From Pseudogymnoascus destructans (lineage: Eukaryota > Ascomycota > Leotiomycetes > Thelebolales > Thelebolaceae), in assembly GCF_001641265.1 (NCBI RefSeq), contig NW_020167541.1, forward strand, positions 496,001-560,000: a stretch of 64,000 nt of DNA, read 5' to 3'. The notes below the pieces were generated by a model. That model was not told the DNA's origin and searched no databases. It saw nothing but the letters and a program-made list of their open reading frames with translations. Positions 1 to 11,155 of the stretch are shown here, piece after piece (positions within the stretch are counted from its first letter, which is position 1; every line of letters begins with the position of its first letter). The translations under genes and the position numbers were made by a program.

Positions 1-445
1 AGAACATCAAACAGGGCAAGCAAGAAAGGCGTCAAAAAGCGTAAAAAAAATACGATAAAATAAGGAAGAAACGACAAATCCTCAGATCCGCACCCCCCCC
101 CCCCATTTTTGCAAAACAAAAAAGTAAATCAAAAGATTCTATGTCTTTTATTCCTCCCACAATCTGTAAAATAAGGGCCCTTTTTATCCTGTCCTTGCCT
201 GACTCTCAACTCTCTCCGTCTAATCCTCTCGAATGTATGTTGGTGCCAACGGGGGGGAAGGGACATAGAAAACCAACTACCTATGCTTCTCCCATCGCTT
301 TCACAACAAAATGCAAAAACAGCACACGCAGCGCGCCCGCATCATCCCCGTTCCCAGAAAGCAAAACTGCATAGAACGCGAGAAAGACCGCGGAGCCCGA
401 CCGCCCGAACGGGGAGCCGGGGGGGGTCTAGATTATTTGAAGAAT
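1..445. other. 3' flank of the dehydratase gene, no gene seen
   Basis: This stretch holds a poly-C run near 92-105 and T/A-rich sequence that probably includes the 3' untranslated region and polyadenylation area of the minus-strand dehydratase ending at 446. The open frames here are short and resemble nothing I recognise. Confidence 0.5.
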
Positions 446-2045
446 CTAGGCCTTGGCGCCGTTGGTCTGCTTGAGGGTCATATCATCGTTCTTGTCAACG
501 ACCATATCGCCCTCCAAGTTATCCACAACAACATCCCTCGCGGCAATGACCTTCTTGTTCTCGACCTCCGGGAACGGCGTCAAGACCTTGGTGATATCGC
601 CCCACCACTCCTCACCAAACGCCTTGTACCACTGCACGGTGATACCCACGCCCTTCTCGAACGAGGTCTTCTGGTCCCAGCCGAGGTTACGCAGCTTCGT
701 GCCGTCGACGGCGTAGCGGCGGTCGTTGAAGGGGCGGTCGTGCGTGTGCTTGATCCACTTGTGCAGCTCCTCCTGGGTCTTGTGCGGGATCTCGAGGTAG
801 GCGAGGAGCTTGGAGCAGAGGGACAGGTTGGAGATCTCGTCGTAGGAACCGACGTTGTAGATCTGACCGATGTGGCCCTTGTGAAGGATGGTGTCAAAGG
901 CGTCGGCGGCGTCGCCGGCGAACAGGTAGCGGCGGGTTGGGGAGCCGTCGCCGTGGAGGACGACGGGCTCGCCGCGGTTCAGGAGGCAGGTGAATTTGGG
1001 GATGACCTCTAAGGGGGGTGTTAGTGGGGTGTGCGAGGAAATTGCGGGGGGAGGGGGGACGTACTCTCGGGGAACTGGTGGGGGCCGTAGACGTTGTTGC
1101 TGCGGACGATGATGACGGGGAGCTTGAAGCTCTTCTGGTAAGAGTGGACCAACATCTCAGCGGCGGCCTTGGAGGCGGCGTAGGGGTTGGTGGGGGCGAG
1201 GATGCTAGTCTCGAGGAGGTCGTCATCCTCGTCCTCAACCTCACCGTAGACCTCATCGGTGGAGATGTGGATGAAGCGCTTGATGCCAACCTTTTTGGCC
1301 GACTCGAGCAGCACGTGGGTGCCGTAGACGTTGGTGTGGGTGAACCCGTACGAGTTGCCGAAGCTCAGGTCGACGTGCGACTGCGCGGCGAAGTGGAAGA
1401 TGGTGTCGATGTTGTGGCGCTCGAGGCAGTCCATCACCTCGGAGGGGTTGGTGATGTCGCCCTGGTAGAAGGAGAAGTTCCTCTTGTCATTGAGGGCGCG
1501 GGTGTTGTTGAGCGAAGCGCAGTAGTCGAGCTTGTCGAAGGAGACAATGTTGTATGCCTCGGGGTATGTGATGGTCAAGTGTCGTACCAACCAGCATGCG
1601 CTGAAGAAAGTGAAATATTAGCTTGGGGGTCTCTTTCCCATGTTCTGGTGGGGGAGGGAGGAGAGGGGAGGGGTAGGGGGCCGTGTTGAAAGTAACGAGA
1701 TTGTGGGTTCATCTTACATGAAGCCAGCGCCACCAGTGATCATGATATTCTTGACATCTGGGAGCGGCTCGAACTTGGTCGAACCGATGAGAACAGGCGC
1801 CCTCTTCCAGACGGGGAGGTCCTCAAGGAAAGGGTTCTCGCCCGCGGCAGCTGCAGCAACGATCAGGTCAGCACTGTAATATTGTAACGACACGGCGCAC
1901 ATGCAATTCCCTCGAAATAGTTTCGTGGGCGGAGGGGGCGGGTGGTTGGGGGGGGGGGGGGGGGCAAAAGAAGGAGAGGGGGGTAAACAATCTGGTGATC
2001 AAACTTACAGGAGGCAGTCCTGGAGTATGTAGGTGGGCTAGGCAT
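446..2045 (-). CDS. NDP-glucose 4,6-dehydratase (RmlB / fungal UDP-glucose 4,6-dehydratase family)
   Basis: Extended short-chain dehydrogenase that should convert dTDP- or UDP-glucose to the 4-keto-6-deoxy sugar, the first step to rhamnose-type sugars. Inferred exons on the minus strand are 2045-2009, 1850-1718, 1600-1065 and 1008-446; they sum to 1269 nt, or 422 residues. The Rossmann motif reads ITGGAGFI across the second splice site. The active-site region shows HFAAQSHVDLSFGNS, then STDEVYGE and the catalytic tyrosine in NPYAASKAAAE, followed by VRSNNVYGPHQFPE. The late part has the family signature GDGSPTRRYLFAGDAADAF and HDRPFNDRRYAVD. In fungi this enzyme class works with a 3,5-epimerase/4-reductase; none is visible in the window. 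The 12-residue first exon and its splice to 1850 are the least certain part. The first intron carries a long C/G homopolymer (about 1950-1968). Confidence 0.9.
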
Positions 2046-2429
2046 GATGAAGATAGCTAGGAGAGAGGGAGAGTCGAGTCGTAGATGAGCAGTGAGGATA
2101 TTGTGTATATATATGCGGGCCAGATGAGGAATAGGAAGAGAGGAGAGGAGAGGGGAGGAGAGGGGAGTAGAGGAAGGACAGGAAGGTGGTGTGTAAATGT
2201 GGGTTTTGGTGGGAATTGCGAATAGACGCACAGGGAACGGTGAAGAGGGGTGGGGGGGGTTGATTTTGGTGTGGAGTGGCTGAGGGGGGTTGATTTTGTG
2301 TGAGTGGCTGAGGGAGCTGAGGGGGTTGATTTTGTGTGAGTGGCTGAGGGGGGTTGGGGTGATTTTCAGCAGTTTGCAGTAGGATGGGCTGTCCCAGTAG
2401 CACTGGTTGACCCAGTAGCACTGAGTCAA

Positions 2430-2815
2430 CCAGTACCACCACTACCACCATGGGTCAAACACCACTGGGTCATCACCACCACTACCAGCAGTGGGTCAAC
2501 CACCACCACCACCACCACCACCACCACCACCACCAACCACTACAACCACCACCACCACCACCACCACCACCACCACCAACCACTACAACCACCACTGGCT
2601 CAACCACCACCACTACAACCACCACTGGCTCAACCACCACTACCACCACCACCACTACTACCACCACCACCACCACCACCACCACCACCACTGGGTCAAC
2701 CACCACCACCACCACCACCACCACCACTGGGTCAACCACCACCACCACCACCACTGGCTCAACCACCACTGGCTCAACCACCACTGGCTCAACCACCACC
2801 ACCACCACTGGTTGA
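2430..2815. repeat. CCA trinucleotide / 15-bp compound minisatellite
   Basis: A run of CCA/ACC triplets is interrupted at intervals by CACTGGGTCAACCAC or CACTGGCTCAACCAC units. The earlier part (2395-2470) carries related units in the reverse sense (TGGTTGACCCAGTAGCACTG), so the array mixes orientations and is locally palindromic. Confidence 0.9.
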
Positions 2816-2967
2816 CCACTGATTGTCAGGCCAACTCCAACCCGCGACAAAAATAAAAAAGGGCCGGTTACAGAGGGCAGTACGAGTCTCAAAGCAAGTC
2901 TCGATGCAGTCCACTACTAGCCACGTGAGTAATGTGGATGCTGGCATGGTGTGAGATAGCTGGTGGT

Positions 2968-3056
2968 AGTGGTGTATCTAGTGGTGTATCTGGTGTATCT
3001 AGTGGTGTATCTAGTGGTGTATCTAGTGTATCTGGTGTATCTAGTGGTGTATCCAC
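2968..3056. repeat. GTGTATCTAGTG minisatellite
   Basis: About eight imperfect tandem units alternate between GGTGTATCTAGT and GGTGTATCT. They lie in the transporter's upstream region. Confidence 0.85.
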
Positions 3057-3431
3057 TACGGCAGACCAAGAGTACACTCTATTCCCTATACCCAAATCTC
3101 TTGGCGGTGCCACCCAATTTCATTACTTCCATCAGTTACCGTGTTCGGTCTGGCCACCCCAACTTTTGTCCTCTCCTTCTCGCCCGCCACCCCCCCATAG
3201 TAATCTGTTGGAATTACTACACCAATAACCACCAATAACCACCAAAACCTTCATTATCCCAGCCCTTTCATCTTGTCGTCGTTTTCCCCCCTTAGTTTTA
3301 TTTCCCAACAACGATACACGCCAGATCGTATCGCCTCAACACGCCCGCCATCCGCTCACCAACCGCTCGCTCGCTCTCCCTAAAAAAACAACGCATCTTC
3401 GATCCCACTCCTCCCCAACAAAAAGCGCGAT

Positions 3432-4729
3432 ATGGCGGACCGGACGAGCTCGTCAGAGGCCGAGCGCTTCGGTGACGAGAAGAACGGCGGACGCAGCCCG
3501 GCCGGCAGCGTCGTCAGGGTCAAGCCCATGGAGGAGGACCTGGAGGGGGCCACCGACATCGAGAGAGCCGAGCTGCTGCCCACCGCGAGCCAGCAGCAGC
3601 AGGCGCCTGAGAAGAGCAGCACGAGAGCGGCTGTGATATGGATGGTTGTCAACACCTTGGCTACGATTGGAATTGTACGTATTTACCCCTCCGTCTCACA
3701 GTCCCAACGGCCCGCAATTGATCCCCCAAAATCGCAAAAGAGCAACCAACACAAAGCTAACAATGCCACCACGCAGGTCTTCACCAACAAAGCCATCTTC
3801 TCCGACCCCTCCCTCAAGCTCGCCCAGCTCACCTTCGCCTCCTTCCACTTCTTTGTCACCTGGCTCACGCTGTTCACCCTCTCGCGCCCGCGCTTCGCCA
3901 TGTTCGTCCCGCGCCGCGTGGCCATCAAGGAGATTATCCCCCTCGCCGTCGCCATGTCCTTGAACGTCATCCTGCCCAACCTCTCCCTGGCCTTCTCCAC
4001 CGTCACATTCTACCAAATCGCCCGCATCCTGCTCACCCCCACCGTGGCGCTCATGAACTTCGTCCTCTACCGCGCGACGCTCCCTCGCAACGCAATCTAC
4101 GCCCTGATCCCCGCCTGCCTGGGTGTCGGCATGACGTCGTACTACGACTCCCTCCCCACCGCCGATGAGAAGGTCAAGACCACCTCCAGCATCGGCGTCT
4201 TCTTCGCCTTCAGCGGCATCTTCGCGTCGTCCCTGTACACCGTGTGGATCGCTTCCTACTGCAAGAAGCTGCAGATGAACCCCATGCAGCTCCTCTTCAA
4301 CCAGGCCCCAGTCTCCTCATTCATGCTCCTCTACGCAATCCCCTTCATCGACACCTTCCCCGTCTGGACCGAGGTGCCGCTGAACCGCTGGATGATGATC
4401 CTGCTAAGCGGTGGATTCGCGTCGTTGATCAATATGAGCCAGTTCTTCATTATCGCCCAGACGGGGCCGGTTTCGTCGACGGTTGTTGGGCATCTTAAGA
4501 CTTGCTCGATTGTGGCGCTGGGGTGGATGACTTCGGGGCGCGCGGTGGGGGATAGGAGTGTGTTGGGTGTTTTGGTTGCCATTGGTGGGATTGTTTCGTA
4601 AGTTACCTTCTTCCCCGTTTCCTACTCGCTACAAACCGCGTGGATCAGGCCCTAACATAAGTCAGATACTCCGTCGTAATGATCAAGCACAAAGCTGCCG
4701 CCGCCATGGGCTCCAGCAACAAGGCCTAA
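3432..4729 (+). CDS. Triose-phosphate transporter family (TPT/SLC35E-like) membrane transporter
   Basis: A drug/metabolite-transporter superfamily protein with a TPT domain, expected to exchange sugar phosphates, PEP or nucleotide sugars across an ER/Golgi membrane. Exons are 3432-3674, 3777-4597 and 4666-4729 (375 residues). The second splice adds the short tail SYSVVMIKHKAAAAMGSSNK. The first ~70 residues are hydrophilic and cytosolic; about ten hydrophobic spans follow. Family marks are VNTLATIGIVFTNKAIF, FHFFVTWLT, LSLAFSTVTFYQIARILLTP and GPVSSTVVGHLKTCSIVALG. The basic C-terminal end (IKHK...) might be an ER/Golgi sorting signal, which is inference. The first intron has a GCTAAC branch site at about 3756. 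Substrate cannot be read from the sequence. It is transcribed away from the neighbouring deoxysugar dehydratase, which makes a nucleotide-sugar role attractive. Confidence 0.9.
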
Positions 4730-5862
4730 ACGCCCTTCTTTCGCCAAGAACCATGCAAAAACACCACCACAACCACCACTGATCTAACGAGTTCGAGCAG
4801 CGGTGTCGTGTTCTTTTATCACACCCAGCTATCCATAATTCTACCACGTTTATAATTCTTTTTTTATCATCATCTTTCTATATGTTTGTCGTTCATAAAC
4901 AGGCGTTAGGTGACAAACCGTGCGGGGAAACGGTCCTAGAATGGGGGTTGATCGATGGGGAGATTATTGATTCTCTTCGTTTTTATATATCGATTTTTAC
5001 TTTTGTTTCGGCTGTTTTTTTTTTGTGTAAAACGTCTTTTTCCTCTTTTTGCTTGGTGGGGGAGATGGGGAAGGGGGGAGAGAAGAGTGTATTATAGACG
5101 ATGGGGGGTTGGGGGATGAGGATGGAAATGGGGAGAGAGTAGGATAGGATAGGGAAATTTTTACTTATAAGCTCAAAAACTGTGGTTTGAAGTGTGATGG
5201 GATGGGATATGATTGAAGAGGCTGATAGAATATGAGTTATCTCGACTCAGGTATCATCGCTGCGGTGAGCAGGCCAGGTATATATATATGGATGGCCACG
5301 TTATAAGTTACCTCGCTCTCGTCATGTTCAGTACCCCAAACCGGCCCATAACACACACCCTCACATAGGCAGCTGCGGAAGTTGATAATACCTCTGTCCT
5401 ACTAACCCCCGAAATGCCCGCAGGCACATCTATATGTATCATGAAACGAGGATGTGTATCTTGCTACATACACACATTCTTAATCCTGCCGTTATCAAAC
5501 CCTCGGCAGATATCACCACAGCCCAACAAATGTCACAAACCCAACCAACTACCACAAAACCCAACAGATCAACAAACATAAATCATTTCATAATCCGCTA
5601 GCTACCAACCGCAAGCAACCGGCTGCTGCGAGCTGGTGGGGATGTAGAGCGTTATGGACGCGTAGATGGGGCCGATAATCTAGGTGTGTAGATGATGTAC
5701 ATGGTAAATAAACACAGAAAGGGGGCTTGGACCGTATAAAACGCCTGCCGAGAACGCCGAGGCTCGACTCCGTTTTGGAGATTGTTGGGTCGTGTGGGTG
5801 AGGGTGTGTGGTGGTGAGGTTGGTGAGGTTGGTGGAGGTAGGAAGGAGGTGGTGAATGATGT
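4730..5862. other. Convergent intergenic region
   Basis: The 3' ends of the transporter (+) and the DUF5672 gene (-) face each other here. The sequence is T-rich near 4850-5100 and otherwise featureless. No supported gene, RNA or transposon was found. Confidence 0.5.
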
Positions 5863-7284
5863 TCACCACGGCACAAGGTTAAGCGGTAAATAAGGATGCC
5901 CCTCCTCATCCACATCCTGGGGGTCCCACCGTCTCTTCAACCCCTCCTCCCCCTCCCCCCTCCTACTCATCCCCTCCATCCACCCCGCCTCACTCACCCC
6001 CATCCCCTCCCCCTCCAACCCCCTCCTCCAATCCGCATGACACGTCCCCGGCACGTACTCGGCCGCATCCATCTCAAAAATCATCTTCACCTCCGGGCAA
6101 TAATCCCAAATATGCCTCCTCATCTCCACCGTCCCCCAGATCTGCGGATGCAGCGTGCGCCCATTATTACCCGTATGATACCCCATCGGCTCATAGAACC
6201 CCTCACGCCACCAATCTACATCCTGCCCCTCCGCAGCGGTGGCATCACTATCTATCCCCCCCCCCGCGGGTCTCTTCTCCCTGTCTTCCTCCGGGATCTG
6301 GAGATCGGAAGGACGAACGTGTTCAGGCCGCCCCGTGTGCATTTCCCCGCTGAATGTCAGGGATAAGGAGCCGTTGGCCATCTTGGCGCCGGGACGATTG
6401 GAGAGCCGCTCGGAGAGCCAGACGTCTTCGGGGCCGCCTCTGTGGCCGCGAACTTGGTGTTTGAGGATCTCGATGATGGGCGCGACGCGGCGGAGGGAGA
6501 GGCCCCCGTTGCCGCCCCACTTGCCGTCGGGGTGCCAGGGGGCGCCGACCCAGTCGAAGTCGAGCCATTCGTTGATGGATTGGCGGGCGTTGGCGCAGAG
6601 CATGCTGTCTGTCTGGAAGACTAGGAGATGTTCCGCTGGTCGCAGCAACTGCTCGTATACCCACAGCGTCGTCAGGAACACCGAGATCTCCTCCTGGCTA
6701 CTCGTCGTCATATTCTCGGGAATCAGCGTGAGATCCAATTTCCCGATGCGCACCTGCTCGCGTATGGCGTGGGATTGGTTTATCGACGCCACGGACTTGG
6801 GGGAGCCCATGAAGCGGAATCGCCATTCGGGGGGGACGACGGTCATGAAGTGTAGCATTAGGGGGGCGAGGATGGGGTTTGGGCGGTTTTCGATGAGCAG
6901 ACCAACGCGCGAGGCGTTGAAGGGGGAGTTGCCCCCGGGGGAGGGGGCGGAGAAGGCGGCGTCGGGGGGGTAGGAGAGGATGACTTTGGGGATGGGGGGG
7001 GTGGAGGGGCGCCAGTGGGTGAGGGTTATGAGGCTGGGAAGACAAGTTAGTTTTTGGTTTTGCTATCATATTTTTTTCTTTCTGCAAGTTCTTCGATTGT
7101 GAGGAGAGGAGGGGGGGACTCACACAAAAACAGCCATAGCAGCAAGCACGCGAATGCGCCGCGACGTATGTCCCCATAACAGCATAGGCAAGCGCTTTAC
7201 AGCCCCAAATCTCTCCGCGATCCCCGAGCGCATCGCGCCGAGGGACCATCGCGGGCCTGCAGGCGAGGTTTGCGAGATGTCCAT
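5863..7284 (-). CDS. DUF5672-family putative glycosyltransferase (type II membrane protein)
   Basis: Exons 7284-7124 and 7033-5863 encode 443 residues. The start at 7284 gives MDISQTSPAG..., with a signal-anchor segment (RVLAAMAVFVVLITL) at about residues 45-60 that crosses the splice site, as expected for a Golgi type II enzyme. The lumenal part carries the DUF5672 hallmarks: NASRVGLLIENRPNP, HFMTVVPPEWRFRF, VFQTDSMLC, a DxD-like stretch in WLDFDWVGAPW, GGNGGLSLRR, and a late EDVW block. The family is predicted to be a GT-A fold transferase; donor and acceptor are unknown. The C-terminal ~60 residues are glycine/glutamate-rich and variable. The nearest relative in the window is the gene at 11156-12546, and the RgpF-like gene at 8449 lies between them. 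Confidence 0.88.
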
Positions 7285-8448
7285 CGCGGGCTGTGGTGTT
7301 GCTGGTGGCTAGGGCCACATTGAGGTCGGAGGTCGAGGAGAGGTCGGGGGGATTATGGTGAAGTGGTCGCTGGACCAGTTGTGCATAGTGGTGCATGGTT
7401 GGCGCGAGACGGACAGGGTTACTGCGGATTTCCTTGGGCTGGGGGGGATGGATGGATTGGGGGGGGGGGATGCGCGGGTGCCTTAGGGGGTGAGGCTGCG
7501 AGAGTTTTTTGGGGATTGGGGGGGTATTTTGGGGGATGGGGAAGGGGGGACGGATGGGGGATCGGTGGGACGGATTGGGGTGTTTTGGGGCTGGATTTGG
7601 AAGAAATGGGGGGGATTTGGGGGGGGGATTTGGGGGGGGGGGCGGGAGAATGGGTGAATTAATTGGGGAAATTGGGAATTTAATTGGGGATTAGGGAATT
7701 GTATATTTTGTATATTTGTATATTTTCTCTAATTGGGGGATGTACATGTACTTTCGTCACAACAGAGCAAAAAGTCATGTTTTGTTTTTTTTCTCAACCA
7801 AGGAAGTGTACAACCCCTCGACCCCCCATTCATATGTCCGCCACGTACACCAGCCGCGTATCCATGAAGTTCCCCGTAAGGAATCGGAGCAGTTACGCCA
7901 TGCGCCCCCATCCCAATCGCCAGAGATGCCTTGGCAAGTTCCCCAATTTTGAACCAAAATTAAATTGAAGAATCTATAAAAACCCGTTCCTGGCCAAAAA
8001 TAATACTCGCGCTAAGACGGAAAGGGCCCTGAAACACCCTATTACGGGGTTCACGTGATGAGAGTCTGTGTGTTGTGGTTTTGGTGGATAGGGGTTAGGG
8101 GGAGCGTGGTGATGGACTTGTGGTGGGGTGATGGAGGAAAGGGGCTGGGGTTAAGGAAGTTGTAACTATATCCATACATCGTCAATATCAGCACAATAGC
8201 TAGGTAGTCGATATATATCTCATAATACACTCTTTTTCTACCACCACCACCACCTTCCCTTCAAGAAGCCATATCCCACGTCTAAAAAAAAATCAAAAAT
8301 TAGATGCATCATACACAACCAAACAGCCCAAACGGCGAGGGAAACAATCCTCCCCCATCCTCAGCCACCACCACACACATGCCGCTCCTTCCAAAACGCC
8401 AATCCCACAAACATCAATAATTACTTCCTCCCCCTTCCCCCACCCCCT
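7285..8448. other. Intergenic region with a G-rich tract
   Basis: This region is the promoter of the DUF5672 gene (-) and the 3' flank of the next minus-strand gene. 7430-7665 is extremely G-rich on the plus strand, with many runs of 4-9 G separated by AT or A. The rest (7700-8448) is AT-rich and unremarkable. No gene is supported. Confidence 0.6.
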
Positions 8449-10139
8449 CTAAAAACAAACATCATAACTCTCATACCCCCACCCATCATGCCACTTCGTC
8501 AAATTATCCAGCACCGTATCCTCAATCTTGCGATGACTCTTCATAAACAGATTCTCATACGGATGCACGAACGTCCCAAAGTAGCTCCCCGCCCCCAACC
8601 AATCCTCGTCCTTGCACTCCCGCCAGAAGTAGCCCGGCATTTCGTTATCCTCGATCAGGAGGAGCTTGTCGTTCTTCTCCTTCTGGATCCGCGCCTTCTC
8701 TTCGGCGGCCGCTTTGGCTTCTTTTTCTTGGCGGATGCGCTCTTCCTCGGCGGCTTTGGCGGCGGCGACTTCAGAGGCGGTGGGGATGTGGGTTGATGCT
8801 GTCTTTGCGGCTTCAGCTGCGGCTTTGTTTTCTTTCTTCGCCTTCGCCTCCACCTCCTCCTTCTCCTTCTTAGCCCCCGCCTCAGCATCCTTAGCCTTAG
8901 CCTCCTCCTCCGTCTCGCGCTTCACCTTTGCGCCCTCCTCGGCCGCGCCGGACTCGACCTCACCGCGCTTAAACTGCTTAATCCCCTTCGCCTTCTTAGC
9001 GCGCATGCGCGCGTACTTGGCCGCGCGGTTCTCGCTGTGGTAGACGCTCATGAAGTTGTCGACCTCGAAGCCCACGTCACGGAGGACCTGCGTCGTGCGC
9101 ACTTCCGCCAACATGGTGTCGGCCATCGCGCCAAAGCACTCGCCGATGCCGGCTTTGGTGAGGATGTGCTGCAGCCCGGTGTGGTCGGTCGCCCAGATCA
9201 TGGATTGGATGTGGCCCTCGCCGTTGTGGCAGTTGTAGGACATGCCAACGAGCTGGGGGGGGGGGGGGGTTAGCGGGGTGGGCTGTGTGAGGGGGGGTTG
9301 GGGGGAGGAAGTTGGGCTTACCTTGATCTTGTCGGTTAGACGGTTGAGGTAGGAGTCGGTCCAGCACTGGGTGCTCCAGCGAGGCACGAATGGGCCACGG
9401 ATACTGGCATTCATAAGAATGTAGCGCTTATATTTATTCCTCAACAGCATGTTATCCCCCGCGCTCACCATTCCCTTGGGTTCCTTAATGGGTCCATCCT
9501 TGCCGATCCATCCCTCGCCCCCGAGCACGCTATTGAGAACCTCATTGTGCGCGCCCAGATCGAAGCAGGTGTTTGGCCGCTTCTTAACAAAGATGTTCTT
9601 CTTGTCGCGCCTGGGAAGAAGGTCGCGAAGGTCCTCTGGGACATCGGGCTCTGCGAAGATGATGCTCGTGTCCGCGTCCGTGTCGCCGTTGAGGATGAAG
9701 ATGAAATCCGCCGCATCGTGCAGCGCGTGGTCCACGAAGAACTTGAGATTGGCGCGCGCGAACTCCGTTTCGTGGTATGCGTAGGTGATGAGCGGGCGCT
9801 GGTCGTCGGGCGTCTTGGCCGAGTCGAGGGCCTTGAAAAAGGGGGTCTCGGGGACGGGGCACGAGGCCTCTTTGATCATGCCCAGCTTTTTGCAGGAGGC
9901 TTCTTCGGGGGTGAAAGGGGTTTCGACGAAGGGCGCCTGGGTATTGCCCCCTACGCGGATGATGGTGCTGCCATTGAAAGTTTCCTGGTTGAGTTCGTTA
10001 GCATGGAGGGTTGAGGTCGTGAGATGAGGTAAGGGGCCAAGGGGGCGGCGGCACGTACGGAATTAAGGGTGAAATAGAGACAGATGATGATGACGAGGGT
10101 GCTGAGCCATATTGCCCGCGAGGTGCTGGCAAATGCCAT
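8449..10139 (-). CDS. RgpF-like putative glycosyltransferase with Lys/Glu-rich insertion
   Basis: Exons 10139-10059, 9984-9322 and 9252-8449 encode 515 residues. A signal anchor (IWLSTLVIIICLYF) lies at about residues 9-24. The catalytic-type region shows LITYAYHETEFARANLKFF, DFIFILNGDTD, CFDLGAHNEV, YKRYILMNASIRGPF and, after the last intron, LVGMSYNC, QSMIWATD and FVHPYENLFMK. This layout is that of a fungal family I compare with rhamnan-synthesis RgpF-type proteins; that comparison comes from memory of motifs and should be tested. The paralog at 41153-42469 shares every block and the intron position just before LVGM. Unlike the paralog, it carries a ~115-residue Ala/Lys/Glu-rich predicted coiled coil (about residues 328-445) before HPYENLFMK. 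A run of about 14 C precedes the acceptor AG at 9253. Confidence 0.82.
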
Positions 10140-11155
10140 GGTCTCTTATGAGGTTTAACTCGAATGCGGCGGCTTCTGGTTTCGAGGGCCGAACGTAACG
10201 GCAGTAGGACGATGGGTTGGCTGGTTCAGGAACTCATCGATTTGTCGCGACCGTGGTGGCAACTCGCAGCAAATTAATGTACAAGCACAGCGCAAGGAAA
10301 CAAAAAGAAAGGCAGAATCTCTCTGGATTTGTCTGGAAGGGGCAATAGTCTCTGTCCGTGTATGTGTTATGGATAAGAAATTGGAGCCAAGAAATATGAA
10401 GGTACAGTAAGCGATGCCCGGCTCCTGGTACGTCTAGAGTAGCCTCGTACGAAAAGGGTTTAGACCAGGCTATATACAGCAAGAATACCCAATAATATAT
10501 AAGAATAAGTTATGTAGGAGTATATAATATATAAGAATATGGACGAGTATATAATATATTATCAATTGACTTATCGCGCTTCCCACGATCAGTGCCGCCA
10601 CTTCGTGCCACCTAATGCGCTGCTCACGTGATACTGGATGGATACGAGTAAACTTATTTATTCTAAGCGTCGTCGTGGCCTTAGTACCGGTTCTTGTATT
10701 TGACTCCGTTTGACTTAGAGTGCTGGTTGATACTCGTACTGTGCTATATTATTTTGGTACGTAGCCACTATACACTGTATCCTCAAGTACTGCTACTTCT
10801 CTACTGCTAGCAGCCTCTAATTCTGTTTCACGTTTGAAGCTATTTTTCCAGGCTAAAGTAGCGCCAATTATCACCGTTGACACTTGTATGTACTTGTACG
10901 TCGGCGATAAAAAGGAGCCGCCATGGATTCAGCTCAGTGGATAACGTTTTCAGGAATTCCAAGACACTACGTACTGTAGGATTCTTGGAGTTCATGCACA
11001 GCTGTCGATATCCTCGACTTCAACTGCTGCGATAACACAATACGGAGCCTCTGCGAACTCCCATTGAACGCCCTCGAAAACGCGCAGACTGCTGGCTATG
11101 ATACGGACGGGCTTCTGAGGCCCTACATTATCTGCGATTGGCATCGCGGGACACC
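10140..11155. other. Divergent promoter region between two glycosyltransferase genes
   Basis: Upstream sequence of the 8449-10139 gene (-) and the 11156 gene (+). An AT-rich block with repeated TATAATATATAAGAATA units lies at 10488-10562. No gene is supported. Confidence 0.55.

Larger units (their letters stand above)
2046..3431. other. Divergent intergenic region with minisatellites
   Basis: This is the promoter region between the dehydratase (-) and the transporter (+). It contains a repeated unit with TTGATTTTGTGTGAGTGGCTGAG (2255-2360), the CCA/ACTGGSTCAACCACC array (about 2400-2815), and the GTGTATCTAGTG array (about 2968-3053). Open frames here are translations of the repeats and are not genes. 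The 3240-3430 part is pyrimidine-rich, as in a fungal promoter/5' UTR ahead of the ATG at 3432. Confidence 0.6.

Noticed and set aside
2340..2892. Several open frames of 120-190 codons on both strands
   Set aside because: They are translations of the CCA minisatellite (poly-Thr, poly-His, poly-Pro, poly-Val) with no start context or non-repetitive domain.
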